This document shows, piece after piece, positions 21,688 through 29,828 of a stretch of DNA of 62,034 nucleotides. The notes under the pieces are model-generated. The model had not been told where the DNA came from. It ran no database searches and was given only the letters and a program-made list of their open reading frames with translations. The DNA is taken from positions 1 through 62,034 of IMG/VR virus record IMGVR_UViG_3300042988_000114; one strand, written 5' to 3'. The stretch is from a virus. How positions within the stretch are numbered: the first letter of the stretch is position 1; each line of letters opens with the position of its first letter. Both the position numbers and the translations under genes were made by a program.

Positions 21688-22008
21688 AAATAAAACCCTT
21701 AAGGTTTCCGGCACTGGGCTCGGACATACGATAGAATCAGTATCTATATATGATCGTCATCCTTAAGGTATTCATAAACAAACTAGTGGGACGCTGCCAA
21801 AATTATATAACATATACTGATTCGTCTAGTTTGTTTGTGAATACCCTGTATTTCTACAGGATATGTTAGGGTCGATACCCTAACCAGTTATTTGTACTCT
21901 GCTGTTACCGCCAGCATTTCATCCAACTGTCCGCCCGTTTAAAGATTATTATAGTGTTCTTTCAGGTCCTCGTTACCTGGCCATATAGGTCTTATTAACA
22001 CTGTTAAA
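21688..22008 (-). ncRNA. Structured gap with pseudoknotted hairpin
   Basis: About 320 nt. Arms 21767-21786 and 21826-21845 match over 20 bases with one wobble (GGTATTCAYAAACAAACTAG); the enclosed ATACTGATT (21814-21822) is complementary to AATCAGTAT (21735-21743) outside. Further perfect hairpins are CCTGTA-GAAA-TACAGG and GTTAGGG-TATCGA-CCCTAAC on the minus strand. No gene seen. Confidence 0.5.
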
Positions 22009-22167
22009 CTATGCGTAAGTTCGATTCAACTGTTTGCGTTTGTCAAATTCGATTTGAGCACGTTCCAACTTGTCCTGAATCAACTGTTTACGTTGTTCTG
22101 GGGTTAGTTCATTTTCAGTTACAAACCTTACCTCACGCATACGTTTTCTTAAATCAATCTTCTTCAT
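22009..22167 (-). CDS. Small charged helical protein (52 aa)
   Basis: Begins MKKIDLRKRMREVRFVTENE and contains LTPEQRKQLIQDKLERAQIE. Lys/Arg/Glu-rich and probably all helical. AAGGAATT precedes the ATG at good spacing. No family recognised. It lies just downstream of a terminator that follows the 49-aa gene. Confidence 0.6.
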   Translation of the reverse strand: MKKIDLRKRMREVRFVTENELTPEQRKQLIQDKLERAQIEFDKRKQLNRTYA

Positions 22168-22180
22168 AATTCCTTTTTAC

Positions 22181-22214
22181 AAAACAAAAAACCCTGGGTG
22201 TTTAGTCCAGGGTT
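22181..22214 (-). terminator. Rho-independent terminator
   Basis: Minus strand AACCCTGG, nine-base loop, CCAGGGTT, then TTTTTGTTTT. It ends the transcript of the 49-aa gene. Confidence 0.75.
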
Positions 22215-22238
22215 CTTAAGTTTGTAAGTTACTTGTTA

Positions 22239-22388
22239 TTAACAGTAACCATCTCCCTCTCGAACCCCAATTCCAAATCCCTCTGAACTGCGATCACTTT
22301 TATTAATTGCAATCGTAGACCACAAGGCTGGCATGCCTAGTGTGGGCTGTTGTTGTTTGCAATAATGATTAAAAGTGTTGTTCATCAT
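22239..22388 (-). CDS. Small protein (49 aa)
   Basis: Begins MMNNTFNHYCKQQQPTLGMP and ends VREGDGYC. No family recognised. It is bracketed by a sigma-70 promoter (22396-22424) that also contains a TAAATAAATA late-type motif, and by a downstream terminator, so it forms its own short transcription unit. An upstream in-frame start exists inside the promoter and is unlikely. Confidence 0.5.
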   Translation of the reverse strand: MMNNTFNHYCKQQQPTLGMPALWSTIAINKSDRSSEGFGIGVREGDGYC

Positions 22389-22395
22389 AGTACCT

Positions 22396-22424
22396 ATTGT
22401 ATATTTATTTACCTTTCGTGTCAA
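22396..22424 (-). promoter_or_regulatory. Sigma-70 promoter with overlapping late motif
   Basis: Minus strand TTGACA (22424-22419), 17-nt spacer, TACAAT (22401-22396); the spacer contains TAAATAAATA, so early and late transcription could share this site. Confidence 0.65.
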
Positions 22425-22463
22425 CCACGAACTGTAATTTATTTACCTTTTTCTTAAATTTAT

Positions 22464-23600
22464 TTATGATCCGAGATCATAAAACTTACTTGACAAGCGT
22501 TTAACGTTAGCATTTCCGGCCCACGTACCCAATTTGTGTTGTTGCGGCAATGTGTTCCAAAGATGCTCTATTCCAACTTTCCACGCATGCTTTGCAGCAT
22601 CGCTATCTGGTAGTTTAAAAAACCACTGATCTCTCGGAGAGTGTATCAGTGACATCGGTTTAACCTGAAAGTCAACTGGTTTCCACCCCGGGTAAACAAT
22701 GCTGTTTAATAGCTCTATTGTAAGCCATTTAACTTTTTTGTCAACCACTGTGCTGTTCATAAAGATTCTTTCTTTATCCTGGCTCAGCCCTTCTGCTTTC
22801 TTTAAAAAGTTTTTAACTGCATGTCCTTGCTTGGTCAGCAACTTAACGCAGCTTGGATCCCAATAAAATAATTCATTGTGATCCCACTCATCATTCTTTG
22901 ATTGTACAGCACTACTTACTGCATTGTCAACCGAGTCTGTGAATTTAAAGTAATAATTTTTTCCAAACCCGTGTACCATTGGTTTTTCGAGCCCGTAAAT
23001 GAATCCTACCCGTTTTCCACTTTCTATTAAACGCATCCAGTGCGGAACTGTTTGTTTAATTACTTGTTTTACTGCCGAGTTAGGGTTAACAAAATTGTTT
23101 AACCCGTATACCCATTCACTTGCGGATTGCTTACTAAAATAATCTACAGTAGGCTGAGCAATGTCAACTAATGTGTGCTGCATCCACGGCTGCTGCTGCT
23201 TTGCTACAGAAACCTTTGGTACCGCTACATTGTAAATCTCACCATTTAACCAATCTTCTTTGCTTCCAGTGGCAGCAAAGTTCACTAGACTTGCACATTC
23301 GTCTAGCCTAATGTTGTTGGTTACGAACGTATGTAGTATGTTGTCTGAGTCGCTACCACCGCTGTACCACAAAACCAAATAATCGTATTTGTCTCGAAGC
23401 TGTTGGGCTCGTTCGCGATACAACTCTTCTAAACTCTCAATTGGTTCCACGGACCAGTCATGCAGCCCGAACTCCACATCATTAAAATGCCAACTAACTT
23501 TTTGATTAGTCCGGATACTAAATTCGATTGCTTCTAGCTTACTGTAGAACTTTACTGACCCTACTAGATAGTACCCAAATTTATCCTGCCTATTATTCAT
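22464..23600 (-). CDS. PP-loop ATP pyrophosphatase paralogue B
   Basis: 378 residues. LWYSGGSDSDNIL at 77-89 is the SGGxDS PP-loop motif. It shares with its upstream neighbour the whole N-terminal layout (FYSK..A, W.FND..F...W..EP..SL.ELYRERAQQLRDKYDYLVLWYSGG) and several C-terminal segments (FYWDPSCVKLL.KQGH), so the two are tandem duplicates. It overlaps paralogue C by four bases. It lacks the tRNA-binding C-terminal domains typical of TilS or TtcA as far as I can judge, so the substrate remains open. Confidence 0.75.
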   Translation of the reverse strand: MNNRQDKFGYYLVGSVKFYSKLEAIEFSIRTNQKVSWHFNDVEFGLHDWSVEPIESLEELYRERAQQLRDKYDYLVLWYSGGSDSDNILHTFVTNNIRLDECASLVNFAATGSKEDWLNGEIYNVAVPKVSVAKQQQPWMQHTLVDIAQPTVDYFSKQSASEWVYGLNNFVNPNSAVKQVIKQTVPHWMRLIESGKRVGFIYGLEKPMVHGFGKNYYFKFTDSVDNAVSSAVQSKNDEWDHNELFYWDPSCVKLLTKQGHAVKNFLKKAEGLSQDKERIFMNSTVVDKKVKWLTIELLNSIVYPGWKPVDFQVKPMSLIHSPRDQWFFKLPDSDAAKHAWKVGIEHLWNTLPQQHKLGTWAGNANVKRLSSKFYDLGS

Positions 23601-24754
23601 AGCCCAATGTTATATACTTTTTCAAAATTCTTAAGCCCATAAGACAAGACTTTGTTACGTTTGTACTCATCTGGTACTACTGCCCACATATGCTCTAATC
23701 CAGTACGCCAGTTTGCAATCTCGGCAGAATGTTCCGACATACCATAAAACCAATCGTCCCTGTAGGTAAAAACAATAGATATCGCTTTGAACTGATAGGG
23801 TTCAAGTTTCCACTTAGGATACACAAGTTTATTAACCATATTTAAATCAAGCCATCGAACTTTTTTGTTAATAACTGTGAAGTTCCCAAACGCCTTGTCG
23901 ACCCTGTTGTCGGTTAACCATTCCTCGTCGCCTGTGGCTAATTTTAAAAAATTTTTAATCACATGAGCCTGTTTAATCATTAACGGCACACAATCCGGGC
24001 TCCAATAAAACAACTCAACGTTTTCTCGAGGATCGTTATTACGCTGCACTTGCGGGCTTACTACGCGGTCAAACATATCAAAGAATCGCACCTGATAACC
24101 AGACGACGACCAAGCAATACAAGGTTTATCAATTCCGTATATAAATCCAACTTTTTTACCACTGTCCATTAACTTTACCCATTCAGGGACTTTAAGTCTC
24201 GAGTCTTGACTAGTCATGCTGTAGGGATTAAAGAATGCGTTCATATTATACGCCCAGTCTATGGATTTTTTATCTTTAAAGAAATCCATGGTATATGCCG
24301 GGACATCAACTAAGCGGTGTATTAACCAAGGTTGTTTAACCTTGACTTCTTCAATTTTCGGAACTGTTACTTTGTAAATTTCCGCATTTAATCTATTTGT
24401 TTGGTTGCCAGTTGCTTCGTAATTAACTGCTCCAACTACTTCGTCTAGTTTGATATTGTTATCAACGAACGTATCCAGAATATTTGTGCTGTCGGCGCCA
24501 CCGCTGTACCACAAAACCAAATAATCGTATTTGTCACGAAGCTGTTGGGCTCGCTCGCGATACAACTCATTCAATGACTGTGTAGGTTCTACCTTCCAGT
24601 TGTATGCACTAAATGCCTGGTCGTTAAAGTTCCAATAAACTTTTGATTGGGTCTTTGCTGCAACCTCTAATGCTTCGACTTTGCTGTAGAATTTTAAATT
24701 ATCAACAGTATAAAATCCGTAAGCATCTTGTCTTGATGTAGGTGTAAAGGACAT
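23597..24754 (-). CDS. PP-loop ATP pyrophosphatase paralogue C
   Basis: 385 residues from the ATG at 24754; a longer start would enter tRNA-Ile(UAU). LWYSGGADSTNIL at 81-93 is the PP-loop motif. It is the closest relative of paralogue B, with an almost identical stretch ELYRERAQQLRDKYDYLVL, and is co-translated with it. The C-terminal part VELFYWSPDCVPLMIKQAHV is shared by the family. It is the first gene downstream of tRNA-Ile(UAU). Confidence 0.75.
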   Translation of the reverse strand: MSFTPTSRQDAYGFYTVDNLKFYSKVEALEVAAKTQSKVYWNFNDQAFSAYNWKVEPTQSLNELYRERAQQLRDKYDYLVLWYSGGADSTNILDTFVDNNIKLDEVVGAVNYEATGNQTNRLNAEIYKVTVPKIEEVKVKQPWLIHRLVDVPAYTMDFFKDKKSIDWAYNMNAFFNPYSMTSQDSRLKVPEWVKLMDSGKKVGFIYGIDKPCIAWSSSGYQVRFFDMFDRVVSPQVQRNNDPRENVELFYWSPDCVPLMIKQAHVIKNFLKLATGDEEWLTDNRVDKAFGNFTVINKKVRWLDLNMVNKLVYPKWKLEPYQFKAISIVFTYRDDWFYGMSEHSAEIANWRTGLEHMWAVVPDEYKRNKVLSYGLKNFEKVYNIGL

Positions 24755-24757
24755 TGT

Positions 24758-24849
24758 TGGTAGGAGTGGCCGGAATCGAACCGACATTGGCCAATTATCT
24801 GTTGCACACGGGATATAAATCCGCTGTTTTACCGTTAAACTACACTCCC
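24758..24849 (-). tRNA. tRNA-Ile(UAU) with long variable region
   Basis: Acceptor GGGAGTG/CACTCCT, A73 and CCA, D-arm TAGTTTAACGGTAAAAC, anticodon loop TTTATAT, T-arm GTCGG-TTCGATT-CCGGC. The variable region is about 20 nt, which is unusual for tRNA-Ile. Confidence 0.7.
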
Positions 24850-24909
24850 ACTAAATCAGTGAGTTATATGTATTCGTTTAAAAGTAAAATGATTCATATC
24901 TTTAAAATT

Positions 24910-24995
24910 TGGTGCGACTGGCCGGAATCGAACCGGCACGCCATTACAGCGTCAGATTTTAAGTCTGATGTGGCTACCAATTACACCACAGTCGC
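24910..24995 (-). tRNA. tRNA-Leu(UAA)
   Basis: Acceptor GCGACTG/CAGTCGC, A73 and CCA, anticodon stem TCAGA/TCTGA with CTTAAAA, class II variable arm, T-loop TTCGATT. Confidence 0.9.
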
Positions 24996-25006
24996 ATAAG
25001 TTTTCT

Positions 25007-25035
25007 ATTATAGCTGGTAAGTTTATTTATGTCAA
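25007..25035 (-). promoter_or_regulatory. Consensus sigma-70 promoter
   Basis: Minus strand TTGACA (25035-25030), 17-nt spacer, TATAAT (25012-25007), eleven bases before tRNA-Leu(UAA). Confidence 0.8.
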
Positions 25036-25055
25036 CTTGCCTAGCATTTTTATTT

Positions 25056-25133
25056 TGGTGCGACTGGAGGGACTCGAACCCCCGACCTACTGGGTAGAAG
25101 CCAGCTGCTCTAATTCCACTGAGCTACAGTCGC
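25056..25133 (-). tRNA. tRNA-Arg(UCU)
   Basis: Acceptor GCGACTG/CAGTCGC, A73 and CCA, anticodon stem CTGG/CCAG with CTTCTAC, T-arm GGGGG-TTCGAGT-CCCTC. Confidence 0.9.
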
Positions 25134-25138
25134 ATGTT

Positions 25139-25214
25139 TGGTGCGCCCACTTGGATTTGAACCAAGGGCCAAAGGATTATGAGTCCTCTGCTCTTACCGC
25201 TGAGCTATAGGCGC
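25139..25214 (-). tRNA. tRNA-Met(CAU), elongator-type
   Basis: Acceptor GCGCCTA/TGGGCGC, A73 and CCA, anticodon stem AGGA/TCCT with CTCATAA, T-loop TTCAAAT. First tRNA of the array in transcription order. Confidence 0.85.
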
Positions 25215-25232
25215 GAATACTTATTTACACAA

Positions 25233-25260
25233 ATTGTAGCATAAAAATCTATTAGGTCAA
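25233..25260 (-). promoter_or_regulatory. Sigma-70 promoter at the head of the tRNA array
   Basis: Minus strand TTGACC (25260-25255), 16-nt spacer, TACAAT (25238-25233). It overlaps the last codons of the lipoprotein hydrolase gene and reads into tRNA-Met. Confidence 0.7.
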
Positions 25261-26001
25261 GTTCTCTTTTAGAAATTTTTTAACTCTCTCTTTTGACCTG
25301 TTAGCAGCATCGCCGTTGGGTTCATATCGGCAGGTTGCCCCAAAGTAACAACGGGCCGCGCCAGTGAGATGACCATCGAACATGTGATGTGCATTTTGGT
25401 AAAAGTAAAACTCTACTTTACTAAAGTTTTTTGATTGGGCCAAATCCTGGCACTGCGAAACAGGGGCCCACTCATCTGCTGTTCCAATATGCACTTGTAT
25501 TGGCACAGGCACCGGAGCATTATCTTTAATAAAAATACAATTAGGATAGTAGGATATCGCTCCATTGAATACCGGGCGATCATTTACTGTGTTTGCTAGC
25601 AGTGCCGTTAGCCCACCCACCGAAAACCCAATAACTACTATTTTTCCATTGCTCCACTGTTGTTGTTTTACCCAGGTCCCGGCACTTTGAACGTCTGATA
25701 CAGCATCAAACGAATATCGTGCGGTTTTGTTGGTCCCGCATATTGATGAATACCCACGAGAAGAAAAAGAATCTACAATAATTGTATTGTATCCTAGATC
25801 TGCGATGTAGGATGCCCAGTTGCGATAGTGTTGCCCTTGCGGACCATCGCACCCATTTAGAACTAGCACGGTGCCACGCTTTACATCTTCGTTGACATTT
25901 AGTGTTAGATGCGCCGTGTGACCGTTATTTGGCACTGGTACTGATACTGTAGAGCAGCCAGCAAGTAATGCACTTAACAGTAACCCAAAAAGTTTTGTCA
26001 T
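25252..26001 (-). CDS. Secreted lipoprotein of the dienelactone-hydrolase family
   Basis: 249 residues. The N terminus MTKLFGLLLSALLAGC is a lipoprotein signal peptide with lipobox LLAGC, so the mature protein would be lipid-anchored. An alpha/beta-hydrolase core follows: VIGFSVGGL holds the nucleophile Ser, TADEWAP the Asp and NAHHMFDG the His of the triad. A phage carrying an exported hydrolase may alter host envelope polymers or scavenge substrates. Its 3' end contains the promoter of the tRNA array. Confidence 0.75.
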   Translation of the reverse strand: MTKLFGLLLSALLAGCSTVSVPVPNNGHTAHLTLNVNEDVKRGTVLVLNGCDGPQGQHYRNWASYIADLGYNTIIVDSFSSRGYSSICGTNKTARYSFDAVSDVQSAGTWVKQQQWSNGKIVVIGFSVGGLTALLANTVNDRPVFNGAISYYPNCIFIKDNAPVPVPIQVHIGTADEWAPVSQCQDLAQSKNFSKVEFYFYQNAHHMFDGHLTGAARCYFGATCRYEPNGDAANRSKERVKKFLKENLT

Positions 26002-26041
26002 ACTCTACTGTAGCACAACTTTGATTTTTACTGTTGTATGA

Positions 26042-26791
26042 TCACAACACTCTATGGAAATCTTTGTCAAGCCACAGTGTAACTAAATCTGTTTGCTTTA
26101 CATAATTGTGTACGTTTAGGCTTTCTTTTGCACGATCGCTAATAACATTAAGTTCCGCTAGCGTATGCCACGTTGTTGTTTTAGGGTCCAGTGGTTCACT
26201 TGCTTTGTAGACTGCTGCATATATCCACGGCTCATTTTGCGGCCTATAAAAATATGCATCTCTGCAATCAAACCCATTTGCACCTAACATGTACATGAGA
26301 TTCACAATGTCGTAATTATGATATGCCCCATTATGGCTGTTGACTTGTATTTTGTTGTACTGATAGAATGTAGATACCGGAATACTTAATACCAACATAC
26401 CATTGAGGTTCATTTGTTGATTCCAATACTTGAGTGTTTGCATTGGATTTACAGCATACTGAAAACTATCGTGACTCCACAGCAAATCGCATTTACGTGG
26501 AATTACAATGTCGTCTTCAAAGTCTTTTTGAAATAGATGCACGTTTGGTAGTGCAGCAACATCAGCGTCAACTTGTGCTATGTTTGTATCAACTCCATAG
26601 ACAAGATAGTTACGTGGTTCAGGAGGATCTTCTCTTGAAGCAAGTGTTGCCCACCACTTTACATCTAGGCCAGAGCCGCACCCAAAGTCTGCTACAACGT
26701 TTATACTGTCAAGAAAACTATCATACTCGTATAGTAGGTTTAAAACGTTTTGACTATGGGCGTGACTATCATGTGGATTCTTAAACGCCAT
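26042..26791 (-). CDS. Class I SAM-dependent methyltransferase
   Basis: 249 residues. VVADFGCGSGLDVKWW is motif I, VYGVDTNIAQVD supplies the acidic residue, and CDLLWSHDSFQYAVNP with GMLVLSIP are later class I methyltransferase motifs. The layout resembles UbiE-like or cyclopropane-like small-molecule methyltransferases; the substrate is not evident. The gene overlaps the downstream end of the small gene behind UvsY, so it belongs to the recombination operon's 3' end. Confidence 0.7.
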   Translation of the reverse strand: MAFKNPHDSHAHSQNVLNLLYEYDSFLDSINVVADFGCGSGLDVKWWATLASREDPPEPRNYLVYGVDTNIAQVDADVAALPNVHLFQKDFEDDIVIPRKCDLLWSHDSFQYAVNPMQTLKYWNQQMNLNGMLVLSIPVSTFYQYNKIQVNSHNGAYHNYDIVNLMYMLGANGFDCRDAYFYRPQNEPWIYAAVYKASEPLDPKTTTWHTLAELNVISDRAKESLNVHNYVKQTDLVTLWLDKDFHRVL

Positions 26792-27029
26792 GTTTTAATA
26801 CTTCGAATATAAGTTTTTCTTGTAGTCTGTTTAGCTTAGGGGCGAGTATTTTGCAAGTTTCTGCAATCTCTTCTTCTGTGCCCCATGCAATTAGATTGTT
26901 TAGCTTCCCTGCTATTATTTCACACTGGTCTTTTTCCAGTCTAAAATCTACTGCATTGTGTTTTGGGCGGGCCCGCATACACAAATAAAATTCGTTTAAT
27001 AAATCTATTGCGTGTGCTCTAATGTCCAT
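26781..27029 (-). CDS. Hypothetical protein downstream of uvsY
   Basis: 82 residues from the ATG at 27029, which overlaps the TAA of uvsY (TAATG). Begins MDIRAHAIDLLNEFYLCM. Predicted helical and mildly acidic; no recognised motif. An upstream in-frame start would lie well inside uvsY and is unlikely. Its 3' end overlaps the methyltransferase gene by 11 bases. Confidence 0.6.
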   Translation of the reverse strand: MDIRAHAIDLLNEFYLCMRARPKHNAVDFRLEKDQCEIIAGKLNNLIAWGTEEEIAETCKILAPKLNRLQEKLIFEVLKHGV

Positions 27030-27487
27030 TATTGACTGATGACAATATCTTCCATGCCCGCGGTTCTTAATCGCACAACATGGCCCATCATGAAGTTTTT
27101 GCTTTCTAGGCCTTTCATGACGCCTAGCCATTTATTTCTGAGTAATGCTACTTCGTTAATAATGGTTTCAAAATCAACTACTTCATCTTCGCCATCTACG
27201 TACTTTTCAGCATCTCTTGAAGTTAGTGCCCTTTGATACGCTTCAAGATACTTTTGAAAGTGTTTGCGTCGAATCTTGCGTAGTTGTATATTGAGGTAGT
27301 TTAGCACTGCCTCAATCTCTTGTAGTTGATTGAAGCGATGCTCAGTAATACCCGGAAGATTACTAGCAGCACGTTCTACATTACCGCGAATGTTTATTTC
27401 TCCCTTTGCGGTGAGAAGCTCACGTTCGTAATAATCGATGAACCCAGGAATCTCGCCCAGGTTAGCCACTATCTTGTTATACCACAT
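27029..27487 (-). CDS. uvsY: Recombination mediator UvsY
   Basis: 152 residues. WYNKIVANLGEIPGFIDYYE, LPGITEHRFNQLQEIEAVL, YLEAYQRALTSRDAEKYVDG and LLRNKWLGVMKGLESKNF match my recollection of UvsY proteins of T4-like cyanophages, which are longer and distinct from T4 UvsY. UvsY loads UvsX recombinase onto gp32-coated single-stranded DNA. The position three genes from uvsX and four from gp32 supports the call. It is co-translated with neighbours on both sides. Confidence 0.75.
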   Translation of the reverse strand: MWYNKIVANLGEIPGFIDYYERELLTAKGEINIRGNVERAASNLPGITEHRFNQLQEIEAVLNYLNIQLRKIRRKHFQKYLEAYQRALTSRDAEKYVDGEDEVVDFETIINEVALLRNKWLGVMKGLESKNFMMGHVVRLRTAGMEDIVISQ

Positions 27488-27489
27488 GC

Positions 27490-27720
27490 TTAGTTTTCGT
27501 AGTCAGTGTAATCTTCGTCTTCGTCGTACTCACTTGAGTACTCTTTGAATGCTCTGCTTAATGCAGCATCCGTGCTTGCAAATTCTTTAAGGTCTAGATC
27601 GTTTAAAACGTCGACCATAATACTCATCAAGTTGTCAGCAACCTCTTGCCTGTCCTTTTGTGAGATGTACTGTTTCATGGTAGTGTACACTTCACTTAGT
27701 ACTTCAACTTCAATACTCAT
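27490..27720 (-). CDS. Small acidic protein in the recombination cluster
   Basis: 76 residues, ending in a strongly acidic tail (EYDEDEDYTDYEN). No motif recognised. Such acidic tails on phage replication proteins often contact gp32-like or other DNA-metabolism proteins, but this is a guess. The gene lies two bases upstream of uvsY and overlaps the radical SAM gene by 11 bases. Confidence 0.6.
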   Translation of the reverse strand: MSIEVEVLSEVYTTMKQYISQKDRQEVADNLMSIMVDVLNDLDLKEFASTDAALSRAFKEYSSEYDEDEDYTDYEN

Positions 27721-28648
27721 TTGATTTCCTTAACCTTGTTAATTGAACTATTTTTCGTTCCATCTTTAGCCCGGCGCATGCAAATACACATAACGGCCTT
27801 GGCTGGGTATTTATTTCGTTTGCAATGTCTAGTTGTTCAGTTTCTTGTATAGTATCAAACCCAATTGGCTCAAATCTATCATCAAACGGATCAAAATGAC
27901 AGCACAACGTATACTTGCCACTTGCTGTAATATATAGTCCTGGCGCCTCTAGGTGGGCACAATTCTTTGTTGTTAGTTTTCGTTCAGGCGTTACTCTAAA
28001 GTTAAAGGTACTATCTTTACTCCAGGGCTCTAACATATATTGCTCGCCTGTTTGATAATTGTACGCTGTTTCAACGTTACGCACACCCTCGATTAGTTCA
28101 AAATCATCGAATCCCAATTCTTTAGCCATTTTAATGCAGGCATTGAGTTGATGTTCGTTATGCTTAAAGGGGATAAACTGCCAAACTGCGTGACCACCAG
28201 CTTGAATAAAGGCTGTGGCGTTTGCAATTATTTTGTTAAAGTCTGTGCCTTGGCGGTATATCTCATGCACACCTGCTAGCCCGTCGATACCAAACCACAC
28301 TTTGTGATTTACGTTTGCTAACTTTTGTCCCATCTCGGTCCACCATTCAGTGTTACGTAAACTACCGTTAGTGTGTATCTGGATGTACTGAACTTTAGGT
28401 GCTACCCACTCTAATATTTCATTTAGTTCAGGATGAATTGCAGGATCGCCGTAGCGACCACAGAACTGAATGTCACGTAAGTTTGGCAACGCTTCAACTG
28501 CTGCCTTTAACTTGTTTACATCTAGATTCTGTGGTACTAGGTTATCTTTGAGACCGTAACCGTTTTTGTTCCGAGCACAGCTAGGACACCAAGCATTACA
28601 TTTTGAGCTTAACTCAACGTGTAAGCTCTTGATGTCCTTTAACAGCAT
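27710..28648 (-). CDS. Radical SAM/SPASM-like protein
   Basis: 312 residues. CNAWCPSC at 17-24 is the CX3CX2C motif. IQFCGRYGDPAIHP takes the place of the GGEP motif, and the C-terminal part (YTLCCHFDPF, PLCVFACAGLKMER) offers further Cys for an auxiliary cluster. Similar proteins with 'FCGxxGDP' occur beside uvsX in T4-like cyanophages. The reaction is unknown. It shares one base with uvsX and overlaps the acidic-protein gene, so it is in the recombination operon. Confidence 0.75.
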   Translation of the reverse strand: MLLKDIKSLHVELSSKCNAWCPSCARNKNGYGLKDNLVPQNLDVNKLKAAVEALPNLRDIQFCGRYGDPAIHPELNEILEWVAPKVQYIQIHTNGSLRNTEWWTEMGQKLANVNHKVWFGIDGLAGVHEIYRQGTDFNKIIANATAFIQAGGHAVWQFIPFKHNEHQLNACIKMAKELGFDDFELIEGVRNVETAYNYQTGEQYMLEPWSKDSTFNFRVTPERKLTTKNCAHLEAPGLYITASGKYTLCCHFDPFDDRFEPIGFDTIQETEQLDIANEINTQPRPLCVFACAGLKMERKIVQLTRLRKSNEY

Positions 28649-29736
28649 TACTCAGCGGCTACAGAATCTTCTTCAGGTGCATCTTCAGCAGATGACTTTT
28701 TATCGAAGATATGTGGATTAGCAGTAATGTCTTTCATCACTGTGTCTAAACAACCGTCATCATTACGTTCCCATGCTTTGCGGAACTTCTTGATAATCTC
28801 GCCTTCGGTTGTTGTGTAAACAAGACTATTGCCTTCTTTCTTCAACAGCTCTTTGGCTTCAATCAAATCAGTTAGGCCCGAGTATGGGTTCATACCTGTT
28901 TCGTATGGAATCTTAACTTGAACTGATTCAAAAGGTTTAGCATAACGTGTTTTCATGATCTTACATGCAGCACGAATACCTTTTACTTCTGAAATCTTGT
29001 TACCGTCTTCATCTTCTTTCAGCTTGAGCTTACGCATAGCAACTACAATAGAGCTAGCGTAGATAAAGCCTTGACCACCAGAGATCTTGTCATCGGGGTC
29101 AAACATGTCTTGACTTGCGTAGGTGTGGTTAGTTGCCACTAAGCCAATGTTTAGATCGCCAAACATGTTTACACAGTTACGAACAAGTGCTGTAAGTGCT
29201 TTAGGCTTACGACCCAAGTCACCTTTCAAATCACCAGCAGTAAACTGGTTAACGTCTGTTGGAGTTAGCAACATGCCTAGCGAGTCAAGTACAAACAAGA
29301 CCTTTGGTCGTTGATCTTCTGGTAGTGTTTTGTATTCTTTAACGAACTCGCTAATCATTTTAGCAACGTCATCAATCATTGCCATGTTTAGCTTTAGTAG
29401 CTTGTCATCACTAGTATCTACGCCGAGGGCGTGGAGCCATGCTTCGTCAAGTGCGTTCTCAGTATCAATGAGAATAGGATAAATGCCCTGTTCCTGTGCA
29501 TTCTTGACCAAGTTACCCGAACATATGTAGGACTTACCAGCGCCTGACTCTCCAGCAAACACTGTAACCTTTCCCATCGGTATACCACGGTTAAAATCCC
29601 CGCTAATAAGGTAGTTAAGAGCGAAGTTGTTTGTCGAGATCCAGTCCGTTGGATCGTTAAATCCAATGCTGATCCCATCAATGCTTTTTGTAATGCTTTT
29701 ACGAAATTTACTTACGTCGAATGGTTTTGTTGCCAT
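28648..29736 (-). CDS. uvsX: RecA-like recombinase UvsX
   Basis: 362 residues. GESGAGKS at 62-69 is the Walker A motif, PKVLFVLDSLGMLL is the Walker B strand, and GLVATNHTY/KISGGQGFIYASS are the RecA L1/L2-side motifs. UvsX forms filaments on single-stranded DNA and drives strand exchange and recombination-dependent replication. Length and order (gp32, uvsX, radical SAM, uvsY) fit T4-like phages of the cyanophage type. A 63-nt hairpin separates it from gp32. Confidence 0.95.
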   Translation of the reverse strand: MATKPFDVSKFRKSITKSIDGISIGFNDPTDWISTNNFALNYLISGDFNRGIPMGKVTVFAGESGAGKSYICSGNLVKNAQEQGIYPILIDTENALDEAWLHALGVDTSDDKLLKLNMAMIDDVAKMISEFVKEYKTLPEDQRPKVLFVLDSLGMLLTPTDVNQFTAGDLKGDLGRKPKALTALVRNCVNMFGDLNIGLVATNHTYASQDMFDPDDKISGGQGFIYASSIVVAMRKLKLKEDEDGNKISEVKGIRAACKIMKTRYAKPFESVQVKIPYETGMNPYSGLTDLIEAKELLKKEGNSLVYTTTEGEIIKKFRKAWERNDDGCLDTVMKDITANPHIFDKKSSAEDAPEEDSVAAE

Positions 29737-29757
29737 ATTTTGTTCCTTGAAATAGAA

Positions 29758-29820
29758 AAGCCAAGTACGGGGCCTGACGCAGTTTATCTATCTGCCGGCT
29801 TTTATCTTCGTACTTGGCTT
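29758..29820 (-). promoter_or_regulatory. Intergenic hairpin between gp32 and uvsX
   Basis: AAGCCAAGTACG at 29758-29769 pairs perfectly with CGTACTTGGCTT at 29809-29820, enclosing 39 nt that contain GCAG/CTGC and GGC/GCC stems. There is no T run, so it is more likely an mRNA processing or translational control element than a terminator. Confidence 0.6.
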
Positions 29821-29828
29821 AATGCAGA

